Of a stretch of 64,000 nucleotides of DNA, positions 50,095-60,103 are shown one piece after another. The notes under the pieces were generated by a model that saw only the letters and a list, made by a program, of their open reading frames with translations, made no database searches and was not told the DNA's origin. Made by a program: the position numbers and the translations under genes. This DNA comes from a bacterium. GTDB lineage: Bacteria; Bacillota; Clostridia; Christensenellales; CAG-138. The stretch is taken from assembly GCA_022778545.1 (NCBI GenBank), contig JALFDW010000044.1, forward strand, positions 1 through 64,000, in the 5' to 3' direction. Within the stretch, counting starts at the first letter, position 1. The number at the start of each line of letters is the position of its first letter.

Positions 50095-50472
50095 ATGAAT
50101 TATCCCAACGAACTGAGCTACAGCAAGTCCCATGAATGGGTCAAGAACGAGGACGGCGTGTATGTGGTCGGCATTTCCGACTTCGCGCAGCATGCCCTTG
50201 GCGACGTGGTGTTCGTAAACCTTCCCGCGGAAGGGGACGATGTGACTGCCGGCGCCGCGTTTGGGGATGTTGAATCCGTTAAGGCGGTGAGCGACCTTGT
50301 AAGCCCCGTGTCCGGCACGATCTGTGCCGTAAATGAAGAGCTTGTGGACTCCCCGGAACTCCTCAACAGCGATCCCTACGGCGCATGGATCATCAAGGTG
50401 GAAAACGTGAACGGCACCGAAGATCTGCTTTCTGCCGCAGAGTATGAGGCGTTCTGCAAAGAGGAGAAATAA
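50095..50472 (+). CDS. gcvH: Glycine cleavage system H protein
   Basis: [24 protein letters not shown], lipoyl-lysine context [29 protein letters not shown]. Confidence 0.95.
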   Translation: MNYPNELSYSKSHEWVKNEDGVYVVGISDFAQHALGDVVFVNLPAEGDDVTAGAAFGDVESVKAVSDLVSPVSGTICAVNEELVDSPELLNSDPYGAWIIKVENVNGTEDLLSAAEYEAFCKEEK

Positions 50473-50474
50473 CC

Positions 50475-51794
50475 ATGGGCCGCTATATCCCCTCGACCCC
50501 ATCGGAGCAGCAGGAGATGCTCCGCTCGATCGGGCTTGATGATTTTCGCGCGCTGTATCAGGACGTGCCCGGCGAAATGTACCTTGAGCAGGGGCTCGAT
50601 ATCCCCTCCGGCATGAGCGAGCTTGAGGTGGGGCGCACCGTCAGCGCAATGGCTGCCGACAACACGGTGTTTTCCACCGTTTTGAGAGGCGCGGGCGCGT
50701 ATGATCACTACATCCCCTCCATCGTCAAGTACATTCCGGCAAAGGAAGAGTTTCTGACCGCTTATACGCCGTATCAGGCGGAGCTGAGCCAGGGCATTCT
50801 GCAGTCGATATTTGAATATCAGACCATGATATGCGCTCTGACCGGCATGGATGTATCCAACGCCTCCGTATACGATGGCGCAACGGCTGCCGCAGAAGCG
50901 GCCGCCATGTGCCGTGACAGGAAACGCCGCGTGACGCTGATTTCCGCCGCGGCCCATCCGGACACGATAAACACCGTAAAGACCTATTGCTACGGCACGA
51001 ACGATGAGCTGAGGATCGTCCCGGTAAAGGACGGCAGGACCGACGCCGCCGCGCTGAAGAAGATGCTCTGCGCGGGTGACGTCGCCAGCTTCTATGTGCA
51101 GCAGCCCAACTTCTTCGGCCTGTTTGAGGATGCGGAGGAGCTTGGCAGGATCGCGCATGAAGCCGGCGCCATGTACATAATGGGCTGCAACCCGATCGCG
51201 CTTGCAATCATGAAAACCCCTGCCGAGTGCGGGGCGGATGTTGCCGTGGGCGAAGGGCAGCCGCTCGGCATGCCCATAAGCTACGGCGGGCCGTACCTTG
51301 GTTTCATGGCAACTACTGCCAAACACATGCGCAAGCTGCCCGGCCGCATCGTGGGCCAGACTGTGGACAGCCACGGAGAGCGCTGCTTCGTGCTGTCCCT
51401 CCAGGCAAGGGAACAGCATATTCGCCGGGAAAAGGCGAGCAGCAACATCTGCTCGAACGAGGCGCTCTGCGCGCTGACCGCCGGAGTATATATGGCGGCG
51501 ATGGGGCCGGAGGGCATGAGAGATGCGGCAAGGCAATCCATGGCAAAGGCACATTACCTTGCAAAAGAGCTCTGCAAAATAAACGGAGTTTCCATGCGCT
51601 ACAGCGGGGAGTTTTTCCATGAATTCCTGCTGGATATGCCTAAGATCCCTGAAGTGCTCCAAGCGCTTGAGACGCAGGGAATACTCGGCGGGCTGCCGTT
51701 CGATGGCGGCGTACTCTGGTGCGCAACGGAGAAAGCCCCGCGTGAAGTGCTTGACAAGGCTGTTGCCATAGTGAAGGAGGTGCTGAGCAAATGA
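50475..51794 (+). CDS. gcvPA: Glycine dehydrogenase (decarboxylating) subunit 1
   Basis: YIPSTPSEQQEMLRSIG, LRGAGAYDHYIPSIV, TPYQAELSQGILQSIFEYQT. Confidence 0.95.
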   Translation: MGRYIPSTPSEQQEMLRSIGLDDFRALYQDVPGEMYLEQGLDIPSGMSELEVGRTVSAMAADNTVFSTVLRGAGAYDHYIPSIVKYIPAKEEFLTAYTPYQAELSQGILQSIFEYQTMICALTGMDVSNASVYDGATAAAEAAAMCRDRKRRVTLISAAAHPDTINTVKTYCYGTNDELRIVPVKDGRTDAAALKKMLCAGDVASFYVQQPNFFGLFEDAEELGRIAHEAGAMYIMGCNPIALAIMKTPAECGADVAVGEGQPLGMPISYGGPYLGFMATTAKHMRKLPGRIVGQTVDSHGERCFVLSLQAREQHIRREKASSNICSNEALCALTAGVYMAAMGPEGMRDAARQSMAKAHYLAKELCKINGVSMRYSGEFFHEFLLDMPKIPEVLQALETQGILGGLPFDGGVLWCATEKAPREVLDKAVAIVKEVLSK

Positions 51795-53191
51795 AGCTTA
51801 TTTTTGAAAAAAGCGTAAAAGGGCGCGGCTGCTCCATCCTGCCCACATGCGATGTAGACATGGCTCCCCTCAGCGATGCGCTTTCAAGGAAAAGCGAGCT
51901 TAAACTGCCTGAGATGAGCGAAACGGACATCAGCCGCCATTACACAGAGCTTTGCAAGCGCGTACACGGCGTGAACTGCGGCTTCTATCCGCTCGGCTCC
52001 TGCACGATGAAGTATAACCCCCGCATCGATGAGGAGATGGCTGCGCTCAAGGGCTTCACGGCGGTGCACCCCCTTGCGCCGGAATACAGCGTGAAGGGCT
52101 GCAAAGAGGTGCTTGACACCGCAAGGAAGTACCTCTGCGAGATAAGCGGCATGGATGGGATGACCTTCCAGCCTGCTGCCGGTGCCCATGGCGAGTTTAC
52201 CGGCGTGCTGCTCATAAAACAATACCACGATTCTCGCAACGATAAAAAGCGCACGAAGATCATTGTGCCCGATTCCGCGCACGGCACCAATCCCGCTACT
52301 GCGGCGATGTGTGGCTATCAGGTGGTCAACATCCCGTCCGCAGAAAACGGCTGCGTGGATATCGCGGCGCTCAAGGCTGCCCTGGGGGATGATACGGCGG
52401 GCCTCATGCTCACCAATCCGAACACCGTGGGCATATTCGATGAGAACATACTGGAGATAACGCGACTTGTACACGAAGCGGGCGGGCTGTGCTATTACGA
52501 CGGCGCGAACCTCAACGCGATCATGGGTGTGGTGCGCCCGGGCGACATGGGGTTTGACTGCATACACATGAACCTGCACAAGACCTTTGCGACCCCGCAT
52601 GGCGGCGGAGGCCCCGGCGCGGGAGCTGTAGGCTGCAAGGATTTTCTGAAGGATTTCCTGCCGTCTTCCGCAATCATGGGTGGCAGCGGCATACAGGTAA
52701 GGAGCTTCATGGGCAACTTCCTTGTGGTGGTAAGGGCGCTTACCTACATAATGACCCTTGGCAAAGAAGGCATCCCCGAAGCCGCCAAAAACGCCGTGCT
52801 CAACGCAAATTACCTCATGCGCGCCATCCAGGGCACGTTTGAACCCGCCTTTGACAGGATCTGCATGCATGAATTCGTGCTTGACCTCAGCAAGTTCAAG
52901 GAGGAAACAGGCGTGAGCGCACTGGATGTAGCCAAGTCCCTCATAGACCGCGGCATTCACCCGCCCACGATGTATTTTCCGCTGATCGTACATGAAGCGC
53001 TCATGCTCGAGCCTACCGAAACGGAGAGCCGCGACACGCTTGACGATGCCGCGGAGGCGTTCCGGTCGCTGTATGAACTTGCGCACGAAGATCCGGAATA
53101 CATGCGTACCGCTCCGCATAACGCCCAGATAGGCCGCCCTGATGAGGTGCAGGCTGCGCGCAGCCCGATCCTGCGTTGGAGAGAAGCATGA
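51791..53191 (+). CDS. gcvPB: Glycine dehydrogenase (decarboxylating) subunit 2
   Basis: NLHKTFATPHGGGGPGAGAVG PLP-lysine motif; FYPLGSCTMKYNPR; ATGA overlap with gcvPA. Confidence 0.95.
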   Translation: MKLIFEKSVKGRGCSILPTCDVDMAPLSDALSRKSELKLPEMSETDISRHYTELCKRVHGVNCGFYPLGSCTMKYNPRIDEEMAALKGFTAVHPLAPEYSVKGCKEVLDTARKYLCEISGMDGMTFQPAAGAHGEFTGVLLIKQYHDSRNDKKRTKIIVPDSAHGTNPATAAMCGYQVVNIPSAENGCVDIAALKAALGDDTAGLMLTNPNTVGIFDENILEITRLVHEAGGLCYYDGANLNAIMGVVRPGDMGFDCIHMNLHKTFATPHGGGGPGAGAVGCKDFLKDFLPSSAIMGGSGIQVRSFMGNFLVVVRALTYIMTLGKEGIPEAAKNAVLNANYLMRAIQGTFEPAFDRICMHEFVLDLSKFKEETGVSALDVAKSLIDRGIHPPTMYFPLIVHEALMLEPTETESRDTLDDAAEAFRSLYELAHEDPEYMRTAPHNAQIGRPDEVQAARSPILRWREA

Positions 53192-54174
53192 TTGATACGC
53201 TTTTATCCTACATAACCGACTCTATGGACGCTCACTATAACCTCGCCGTAGAGGAGTACCTCACGGACACGGTACAGGAAGGTCAATGCATCCTGTATCT
53301 CTGGCAAAACCGGCATACGGTGGTCATAGGCCGCAACCAGAACGCCTGGCAGGAGTGCCGCACCTCTCAGTTTAGTGAGAATGGCGGCACCCTGGCCCGC
53401 CGCCTCTCCGGCGGAGGCGCGGTGTATCACGATATGGGCAACCTGAATTTCACCTTCAGCATGCCCAGCGTGGACTACGACCTCGCAAAGCAGCAGCGCG
53501 TGATCGTGGAGGCCTGCCGTATGCTCGGCGTGGAGGCAGAAATATCCGGGAGGAACGATATCCTTGCCCTTGGACGCAAGTTTTCGGGCAACTCGTTCTA
53601 TTCCCATGCCGGAAAAAGCTTCCACAACGGCACGCTGCTCATCAATGCGGACATGACCAAAATGTCGCTCTACCTTGCTCCGTCCAAGCTCAAGCTGGAA
53701 GCGAAGGGCGTCGATTCCGTCCGTTCGCACGTGGTGAACCTCAGCGAGCTAGCGCCGGATATAACCATCGCAAAGATGAGCGAGGCCATGGTGAGGGCTT
53801 TCTCAGCAGTATACGGCGGCCAGGTTCAGCCGCTTTCTGCCAGCAGCTTCGATAAGGCCGAAATAGAACGCCGCCGCGCCCGCTTTGCCAGCTACGAGTG
53901 GGTCTACGGCCGGAACGCCGAATTCCCGCTGAGCATGGAGGAGCGGTTGGCCTGGGGCGGAATTACCATCCGGCTGAATGTGCAGCAGGGCGTATGCACC
54001 GACGCGGCGGTCTATACGGACGCTATGGATGCGGAGTTCGCGCTTCCGCTCAGGGAGGCGCTTTGCGGCAGCAGGCTGGATACGAATGCGCTTTGCGAAA
54101 GGGTGCAGAGCGTGCAGACGTGTGCGCCGTATGCTGCGGACATATGCCGGATGCTTCGGGAACAGAATCTATAG
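53188..54174 (+). CDS. lplA: Lipoate-protein ligase
   Basis: NLAVEEYL, RLSGGGAVYHDMGNLNFTF, LALGRKFSGNSF; ATGA overlap with gcvPB. Confidence 0.9.
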   Translation: MIDTLLSYITDSMDAHYNLAVEEYLTDTVQEGQCILYLWQNRHTVVIGRNQNAWQECRTSQFSENGGTLARRLSGGGAVYHDMGNLNFTFSMPSVDYDLAKQQRVIVEACRMLGVEAEISGRNDILALGRKFSGNSFYSHAGKSFHNGTLLINADMTKMSLYLAPSKLKLEAKGVDSVRSHVVNLSELAPDITIAKMSEAMVRAFSAVYGGQVQPLSASSFDKAEIERRRARFASYEWVYGRNAEFPLSMEERLAWGGITIRLNVQQGVCTDAAVYTDAMDAEFALPLREALCGSRLDTNALCERVQSVQTCAPYAADICRMLREQNL

Positions 54175-54189
54175 AAAGGCTGTTTGGAT

Positions 54190-55569
54190 ATGAGCGAGTA
54201 TCAACTTATCGTAATCGGCGCGGGCCCCGGAGGCTACACGGCTGCACTGACGGCAGCAAAGCTTGGGCTGAAAACGGCGGTGGTCGAAAGCCGGGACTGC
54301 GGCGGCACCTGCCTGAATCGTGGATGTGTGCCCACAAAGGCGCTGCTGCATGCATCGGATGCGTACTGTTCGGCGCTCAGTGCCGCGCGCATGGGCGTGC
54401 ATGTGGATGGCGCAAGCGTGAATATCGCCGAAATGTTCGGCTTCAAGCAGCAGACCGTTGAAAAGCTGCGCGGCGGGATAGAGTCCCTTTTTAAATCTGC
54501 CAAGGTGGAGCTGGTCCGCGGCCGGGCCACAATCACGGCGCCCGGCACGGTGCGTGTTGAAGGCGAGAATGCAGGGGAGTACACGGCGGAGCGCATTCTT
54601 ATTGCTACAGGCTCCGTCCCCGCAAGGCCGCCCATACCGGGCCTCGGGCTTGAGGGTGTAGTAACGAGCGACGAGCTGCTCGAGGGCTTTGAAAAGCTGC
54701 CGAAGTCCATCGTGATCATAGGCGGCGGCGTTATAGGCGTTGAATTTGCCACGTTCTTCAGCGACCTTGGAACCGAGGTCACGATTGTGGAGGGGCTTGA
54801 CAGGCTCTTGCCCAACATGGACAGGGAGCTTGGGCAGAGCCTTGCGCAGGTGCTGAAAAAGCAGGGCGTAAAGATCTTCACCGGCGCGATGGTGGAAAAG
54901 GTTGAAAAGAGCGGCGACATGCTCAGCGTATGCTTTACGCAGAAAGGGAGCGCCGTGAAGGCGGAAGGCGAACTCGTGCTGTGCGCGATTGGCAGAAGAC
55001 CGTATACCGAGGGGCTTTTCGGCGGCGCAGCGCCCGAAATGGATGGCCGCCGCATCGCGGTGGATGGAAACTACGAAACAAGCATACAGGGCATCTATGC
55101 GATCGGCGATGTTTCTTCTCCCGTCCAGCTTGCCCATGTGGCAGCTGCCCAGGGCACAGCATGCGCCGAACACGTCGCAGGCAAAAAGAACTGCGTGCAC
55201 ATGGAAATTGTGCCGGGCTGCGTATACTGTAAACCCGAGATCGCCTCTGTCGGCCTCAGCGAGGCCGCTGCAAAAGAGGCCGGTATCCTCGTGAAAACAG
55301 CCAAATGCACGCTGTTTTCCAATGCCCGCACCATGATTGCGGACAGTGGCAGGAGCTTTATGAAGCTTGTTGCTAATGCTGACACAGGCGCGATCGTGGG
55401 CGCACAGCTGATGTGTGAACATGCCACGGACATGATCAGCCAGCTTTCCGAAGCCATAGCCAACGCTATGACGCCAAGAGCGCTTCTGAAGGCCATGCGG
55501 CCGCACCCCACCTACGAAGAAGCCCTTTCCGATGCGCTTGAGGAGCTTTGCATTAAGCTCGGTATTTAA
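54190..55569 (+). CDS. lpdA: Dihydrolipoamide dehydrogenase (E3/L protein)
   Basis: GAGPGGYTAALTAAKLG, CGGTCLNRGCVPTKALL redox-active disulfide, RPHPTYEEALSDALE. Confidence 0.94.
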   Translation: MSEYQLIVIGAGPGGYTAALTAAKLGLKTAVVESRDCGGTCLNRGCVPTKALLHASDAYCSALSAARMGVHVDGASVNIAEMFGFKQQTVEKLRGGIESLFKSAKVELVRGRATITAPGTVRVEGENAGEYTAERILIATGSVPARPPIPGLGLEGVVTSDELLEGFEKLPKSIVIIGGGVIGVEFATFFSDLGTEVTIVEGLDRLLPNMDRELGQSLAQVLKKQGVKIFTGAMVEKVEKSGDMLSVCFTQKGSAVKAEGELVLCAIGRRPYTEGLFGGAAPEMDGRRIAVDGNYETSIQGIYAIGDVSSPVQLAHVAAAQGTACAEHVAGKKNCVHMEIVPGCVYCKPEIASVGLSEAAAKEAGILVKTAKCTLFSNARTMIADSGRSFMKLVANADTGAIVGAQLMCEHATDMISQLSEAIANAMTPRALLKAMRPHPTYEEALSDALEELCIKLGI

Positions 55570-55628
55570 CGGTTTATTCTCCGTTCCCCATGTGTATTTG
55601 AACGATCTCAATCGCAGTACCTGATGGG

Positions 55629-55663
55629 AAAAGGCCTCATTGTTTTCGCAATGAGGCCTTTCT
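55629..55663. terminator. Bidirectional terminator between lpd and the convergent GntR gene
   Basis: aaaaggcctcattgttttcgcaatgaggccttt. Confidence 0.8.
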
Positions 55664-55709
55664 GCATGCAGCACATTCAGTGGAATATGCAGTTTGTGGT
55701 GCAGGATGC

Positions 55710-56435
55710 TCACGCTTCGTAAATCTGCTGGCTGCCGGAGATCGCCTGCCCCAGGTATTCGTCGATCCAGGCGGAAGCTGTTTGCAGATCCCGTGCGCAG
55801 AGCGCCTGATGCAGCTTGTGCATGTTATGGTGCAGGGCGCTTACGCCGTAGCGCCGGCAAAAACGCACCCATAGGGCGATGCATGGGGGCTTGAATGAGG
55901 AATAGATGAGCGGGAGGATGCTGTTGCCGCCGAGGATGGTCATCTCATGCTGGAAGTTAAACGCGATCTCTGCCGCCTGGGATGGAGAGGGCGGAGGATC
56001 GGCAGCGAGCTGGGCCACATAGGAACCGAGCTGCGCCAGGCCTTCATCCGTGGCGTATTGGATCGCACGGTGCACCGTCATGTGCTCAAGCCCCTGGCGG
56101 ACTTCCAGGATGGAGCGGATCTCCTCCCTGCCGAGCATGCCGCCGTTGTAGCGCATGATGGCGATCAGCGTGTCCATATTGCCGTTGCGGCGGTAATCCG
56201 CCACAAAAGTGCCCTGGCGGGGATGCACTTCCAAAAAGCCCTGCCGGGCAAGCTCTGCTAGCCCGCCGTTGACCACGGCGCGGCTGACGTGCATTTGTTC
56301 CGCAAGCTCCCGTTCCGGAGGCAGGCGGGAGCCTTTGGGCAGCTCTTCGGAGAGGATCATGCCCTGCAGCTGCTTGACGAAAAGCTCCTTCAGGCTGGGG
56401 GCGTACAGTTTCTCAAATTCCATGGGTTCCTCCAT
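55710..56435 (-). CDS. GntR/FadR-family transcriptional regulator
   Basis: LPKGSRLPPERELAEQMHVSRAVVNGGLAELARQGFLEVHPRQGTFV wHTH; helical FCD-like effector domain. Start could also be 56423. Confidence 0.88.
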   Translation of the reverse strand: MEEPMEFEKLYAPSLKELFVKQLQGMILSEELPKGSRLPPERELAEQMHVSRAVVNGGLAELARQGFLEVHPRQGTFVADYRRNGNMDTLIAIMRYNGGMLGREEIRSILEVRQGLEHMTVHRAIQYATDEGLAQLGSYVAQLAADPPPSPSQAAEIAFNFQHEMTILGGNSILPLIYSSFKPPCIALWVRFCRRYGVSALHHNMHKLHQALCARDLQTASAWIDEYLGQAISGSQQIYEA

Positions 56436-56460
56436 TCTTCAAAGGCTCTGGATATACCAC

Positions 56461-56522
56461 AAGCCACAAAAAGATTCTAACATAAATTTTCGGCATTCAC
56501 AAGAGAAGAAAGCCACAAAAAG
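56461..56522. promoter_or_regulatory. Two 13-bp direct repeats AAGCCACAAAAAG, putative operator pair
   Basis: Copies at 56461-56473 and 56510-56522, in the divergent gntR/hypB intergenic region. Confidence 0.6.
56474..56502 (-). promoter_or_regulatory. Putative gntR promoter
   Basis: On minus strand TTGTGA, 17-bp spacer, TAGAAT (-10 at 56474-56479). Confidence 0.5.
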
Positions 56523-56542
56523 TTGTATATTTGGCTTTAATG

Positions 56543-56571
56543 TTGACAATTTTGTCATAAAGGATTAAATT
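56543..56571 (+). promoter_or_regulatory. Putative hypB operon promoter
   Basis: TTGACA (56543-56548), 17-bp spacer, TAAATT (56566-56571). Confidence 0.55.
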
Positions 56572-56629
56572 AATAAAGAAATAACACACGAAACAACTGG
56601 TATAGCCAGAAGGAAGGAGCGAATGCCGA

Positions 56630-57301
56630 TTGGAGAACGTGAAGATCCTTGAGATCAAACAGAGCGTCTTTGCCAACAACGACGCACAGGCGGAAAAACT
56701 GCGGCAGGAATTGAAGAAACGCAGGATTTATCTCTTAAACCTCATGTCCTCTCCCGGATCGGGAAAAACCACCACGCTGACACGGCTGATCGAGGCCCTG
56801 CGGGATGAAATGCGCATCGGCGTTATGGAAGCGGACATCGATTCGGATGTCGACGCGAAGACCATCGCCGCCACGGGCGCGAAGGCGATCCAACTTCACA
56901 CCGGCGGCATGTGCCACCTGGACGCCGCCATGACCCGCCAGGGGCTGGAAGGGCTGGAACCTGGTGATGACACGGAGCTCGTGATCCTTGAAAACGTCGG
57001 AAACCTTGTATGCCCGGCGGAATTCGACACCGGAGCCGTAAAAAACGCCATGATCCTTTCCGTGCCTGAAGGGCACGACAAACCCCTGAAATATCCCCTG
57101 ATGTTCCAGGTTTGCGATGTGGTGCTCATCAACAAGATCGACGTGCTTCCCTACTTTGATTTTGACATGGCGAAATGCACGGAGTATATCCACATGCGCA
57201 ACCCCAACGCGAAGGTATTCCCCATCTGTGCCAGAACGGGCGAGGGGATCGACGCATTCGCGGCATGGCTGAAGGACGAAGTGACCCGCTGGCGCGGTTA
57301 A
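56630..57301 (+). CDS. hypB: HypB-like Ni-insertion GTPase (likely TTG start)
   Basis: LMSSPGSGKTTTLTRLIEAL, GVMEADIDSDVDA, HTGGMCHLDAAM, LINKIDVLPYFDFD; no His-rich N-terminal stretch. RBS AAGGAAGGAG at 56610-56619 is near; TTG at 56630. Confidence 0.9.
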   Translation: MENVKILEIKQSVFANNDAQAEKLRQELKKRRIYLLNLMSSPGSGKTTTLTRLIEALRDEMRIGVMEADIDSDVDAKTIAATGAKAIQLHTGGMCHLDAAMTRQGLEGLEPGDDTELVILENVGNLVCPAEFDTGAVKNAMILSVPEGHDKPLKYPLMFQVCDVVLINKIDVLPYFDFDMAKCTEYIHMRNPNAKVFPICARTGEGIDAFAAWLKDEVTRWRG

Positions 57302-57318
57302 AGAAAAGGAGAATAACT

Positions 57319-60102
57319 ATGGGCGAAACAAAGTTCCCTCTGGATGAGAGCAAGCTGTCCTTTGAGATCCCCCACGACCCCGCACCCCGCGAGAAGATCA
57401 TCCAGCTTGGCCGGAAGATCACCGACCGGGTGCCCGCAAAACTGAAGGGTGTCACCGCGGAGGACCCGGAATACTGGGGCCTTGCAGGCATCGTTACCGA
57501 TGAAATGGCGGATGTTGCCCTGAAAATGGACGTGCGTAAGCCGCAGACGCTCGAGCAGCTCGTTCAGCTTACCGGCATGGAGCGGGAAAAGCTGGAAAAG
57601 CTCCTTGAGGAGATGAGCCAGATCGGCCTGCTGGAGTACCATTGGGAGAATCTCGACGGCAAGAACCCAAACCATGAAAAACGCTATGTGCTGCCCCGCT
57701 TCGTTCCCGGCAGCGCGGAATTCTTCAACATGAACCAGCGCCGGATCGACGAACATCCGGAGCTTGCCGCTTTCTTTGAGCGGATGACCTTCCTTCCCCT
57801 TGAGAAGATCACACCGATGGTGCCTCCGGGAGGCGCAGGCATCGGCATGCATGTCATCCCGGTGGAGAAGGCCATCGAGACGGAAAACCAGTCCATCGAC
57901 ATCGAGCATATTTCCTACTGGCTGAAAAAGTACAACAAGTTTGCCGCATCCCCCTGTTCCTGCCGGATGAGCCGCGCCAAGATGGGGGAGGGCTGCGGTG
58001 ACGATATCGCGGATTGGTGCATCGCCGTGGGCGATATGGCCGATTATGTGGTGGAGACCGATAAAGGCGGGCGCTACATCACCTACGAAGAGGCGCTTGA
58101 GATCTTCCGCAAGGCGGAGGAGAACGGTTTCGTCCACCAGATCACCAACATCGATGGCGAGGAGAAGATCTTTGCAATCTGCAACTGCAATGTGAACGTC
58201 TGCAACGCGCTGCGCACGAGCCAGCTCTTCAACACGCCCAACATGTCCCGCTCTGCCTATGTCGCGAGCGTGGAAAAGGAAAACTGCGTGGCTTGCGGCC
58301 GCTGCGTGGAAAGCTGCCCTGCCGGCGCGGTGAAGCTCGGGCAGAAGCTCTGCACCAGCGAGGGACCTGTCGTCTACCCCAAACACGAGCTGCCGGATGA
58401 CACGAAATGGGGCCCGGAAAAATGGGATATCGACTACCGCGACAAGAACCGCATCAACTGTTATGATACCGGCACCGCGCCCTGCAAGACCGCCTGCCCC
58501 GCCCACATCGCCGTTCAGGGATACCTGAAGCTGGCGGCGCAGGGCAGATATACGGAGGCACTCCAGCTGATCAAGCGGGAGAATCCCTTCCCGGCGGTCT
58601 GCGGCCGCGTCTGCAACCGCCGCTGTGAGGATGCCTGCACTCGCGGCACGATTGACCGCGCCGTGGCCATCGATGAAGTCAAGAAGTTCATCGCCGAAAA
58701 GGATCTTGATGCTGCCGTGCGCTTTGTTCCGGCCACTGTGGCACCCAAGGTGCAGGGCGGCTTCGACGAGAAGATTGCCATCATCGGCGCCGGCCCGGCC
58801 GGCCTCAGCTGCGCGTTCTACCTCGCGGAAAAGGGCTACCGCCCCACCGTGTTCGAGAAAAACGAAAAGCCCGGCGGCATGCTCCGCTACGGCATCCCCT
58901 CCTTTAAGCTGGAGAAGAACGTGCTCGATGCCGAGATCGACATCATCCGCATGATGGGTGTGGAGATCCGCTGCGGCGTGGAAGTGGGCAAGGATGTTAC
59001 GTTGGACGCGCTGCGTGCGGAAGGCTACAAGGCCTTCTACATTGCGGTCGGCTGCCAGGGCGGTAAAATGGCCAACGTCCCCGGCGAGGATGCCGAGGGT
59101 GTGATGACCGCTGTTGATTTCCTCCGCGCTGTGGGCGCCGATGAGAAATACCCCGTGCACGGCAAGGCCGTTGTAGTGGGCGGCGGCAACGTTGCGATCG
59201 ATGTGGCGCGTTCCGCAGGGCGCTGCGGAGCGGAATCCGTCAGCATGTTCTGCCTTGAACCGAGGGATAAGATGCCTGCTTCCGTTGAGGAGATTGCGGA
59301 GGCGGAGGAGGAGAACGTTTCCATCCACTGCGGTTGGGGCCCGAAGGAGATCCTCACTGAGAATGGCAAGGTGAAGGGCATCGTGTTCAAACGCTGCACC
59401 AGCGTTTGGGATGAGAGCGGCCGTTTCAATCCGTCTTACGATGAAAACGACACGGAGACCATTGCCTGTGAACATGTGTTCCTTTCCATCGGCCAGAGCA
59501 TACTCTGGGGCGACCTGCTTGCAGGCAGCCGCGTGGAGCTCGGGCGCGGGAACGGCGCGGTTGCGGACAAGCTGACGTATCAGACCGCCGAACCGGACAT
59601 CTTCGTGGGCGGCGATGTGTACACCGGCCCGAAGTTCGCCATCGATGCGATCGCGGCGGGCAAAGAGGGCGCGGTATCCATCCACCGCTTTGTGCAGCCC
59701 AACACCAGCCTCACCATCGGCCGCAACCGGAGGGAGTTCATCGAGCTCGATAAGAACAACATCAAGGTCGAGCAGTACGACACCGCTTCCCGCCAGATCC
59801 CCGGGATGGACGCCAGCATCGACCATAAGAAATCCTTCCGCGATGGCCGCAAGGTGTTCACGGAGGAGCAGGTCAAGGCGGAGACCGCCCGCTGCCTGAG
59901 CTGCGGCGCATCCGTCGTGGACCCCAACAAGTGCATCGGCTGCGGCCTGTGCACGACCAAGTGCGCCTTTGATGCCATCCACCTCCACCGTGAGCTGCCG
60001 GAGTGCTCCACCATGGTGAAGACGGAGGATAAGATGAAGGCGATCCTGCCTTACATGGTCAAGCGGGAAATGAAGATCCTGTTCAAAAAGAAGGACAAGT
60101 AA
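57319..60102 (+). CDS. Multidomain Fe-S/FAD oxidoreductase (N-terminal helical + Cys-rich domain, 4Fe-4S ferredoxin, GltD-like NAD(P)/FAD domains, C-terminal ferredoxin)
   Basis: SPCSCRMSRAKMGEGC; CVACGRCVESCPAG; IAIIGAGPAGLSCAFYL; VVVGGGNVAIDVARSAG; CLSCGASVVDPNKCIGCGLCTTKCAFDAI. Start MGETKFPLDESK. Confidence 0.85.
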   Translation: MGETKFPLDESKLSFEIPHDPAPREKIIQLGRKITDRVPAKLKGVTAEDPEYWGLAGIVTDEMADVALKMDVRKPQTLEQLVQLTGMEREKLEKLLEEMSQIGLLEYHWENLDGKNPNHEKRYVLPRFVPGSAEFFNMNQRRIDEHPELAAFFERMTFLPLEKITPMVPPGGAGIGMHVIPVEKAIETENQSIDIEHISYWLKKYNKFAASPCSCRMSRAKMGEGCGDDIADWCIAVGDMADYVVETDKGGRYITYEEALEIFRKAEENGFVHQITNIDGEEKIFAICNCNVNVCNALRTSQLFNTPNMSRSAYVASVEKENCVACGRCVESCPAGAVKLGQKLCTSEGPVVYPKHELPDDTKWGPEKWDIDYRDKNRINCYDTGTAPCKTACPAHIAVQGYLKLAAQGRYTEALQLIKRENPFPAVCGRVCNRRCEDACTRGTIDRAVAIDEVKKFIAEKDLDAAVRFVPATVAPKVQGGFDEKIAIIGAGPAGLSCAFYLAEKGYRPTVFEKNEKPGGMLRYGIPSFKLEKNVLDAEIDIIRMMGVEIRCGVEVGKDVTLDALRAEGYKAFYIAVGCQGGKMANVPGEDAEGVMTAVDFLRAVGADEKYPVHGKAVVVGGGNVAIDVARSAGRCGAESVSMFCLEPRDKMPASVEEIAEAEEENVSIHCGWGPKEILTENGKVKGIVFKRCTSVWDESGRFNPSYDENDTETIACEHVFLSIGQSILWGDLLAGSRVELGRGNGAVADKLTYQTAEPDIFVGGDVYTGPKFAIDAIAAGKEGAVSIHRFVQPNTSLTIGRNRREFIELDKNNIKVEQYDTASRQIPGMDASIDHKKSFRDGRKVFTEEQVKAETARCLSCGASVVDPNKCIGCGLCTTKCAFDAIHLHRELPECSTMVKTEDKMKAILPYMVKREMKILFKKKDK

Positions 60103-60103
60103 C

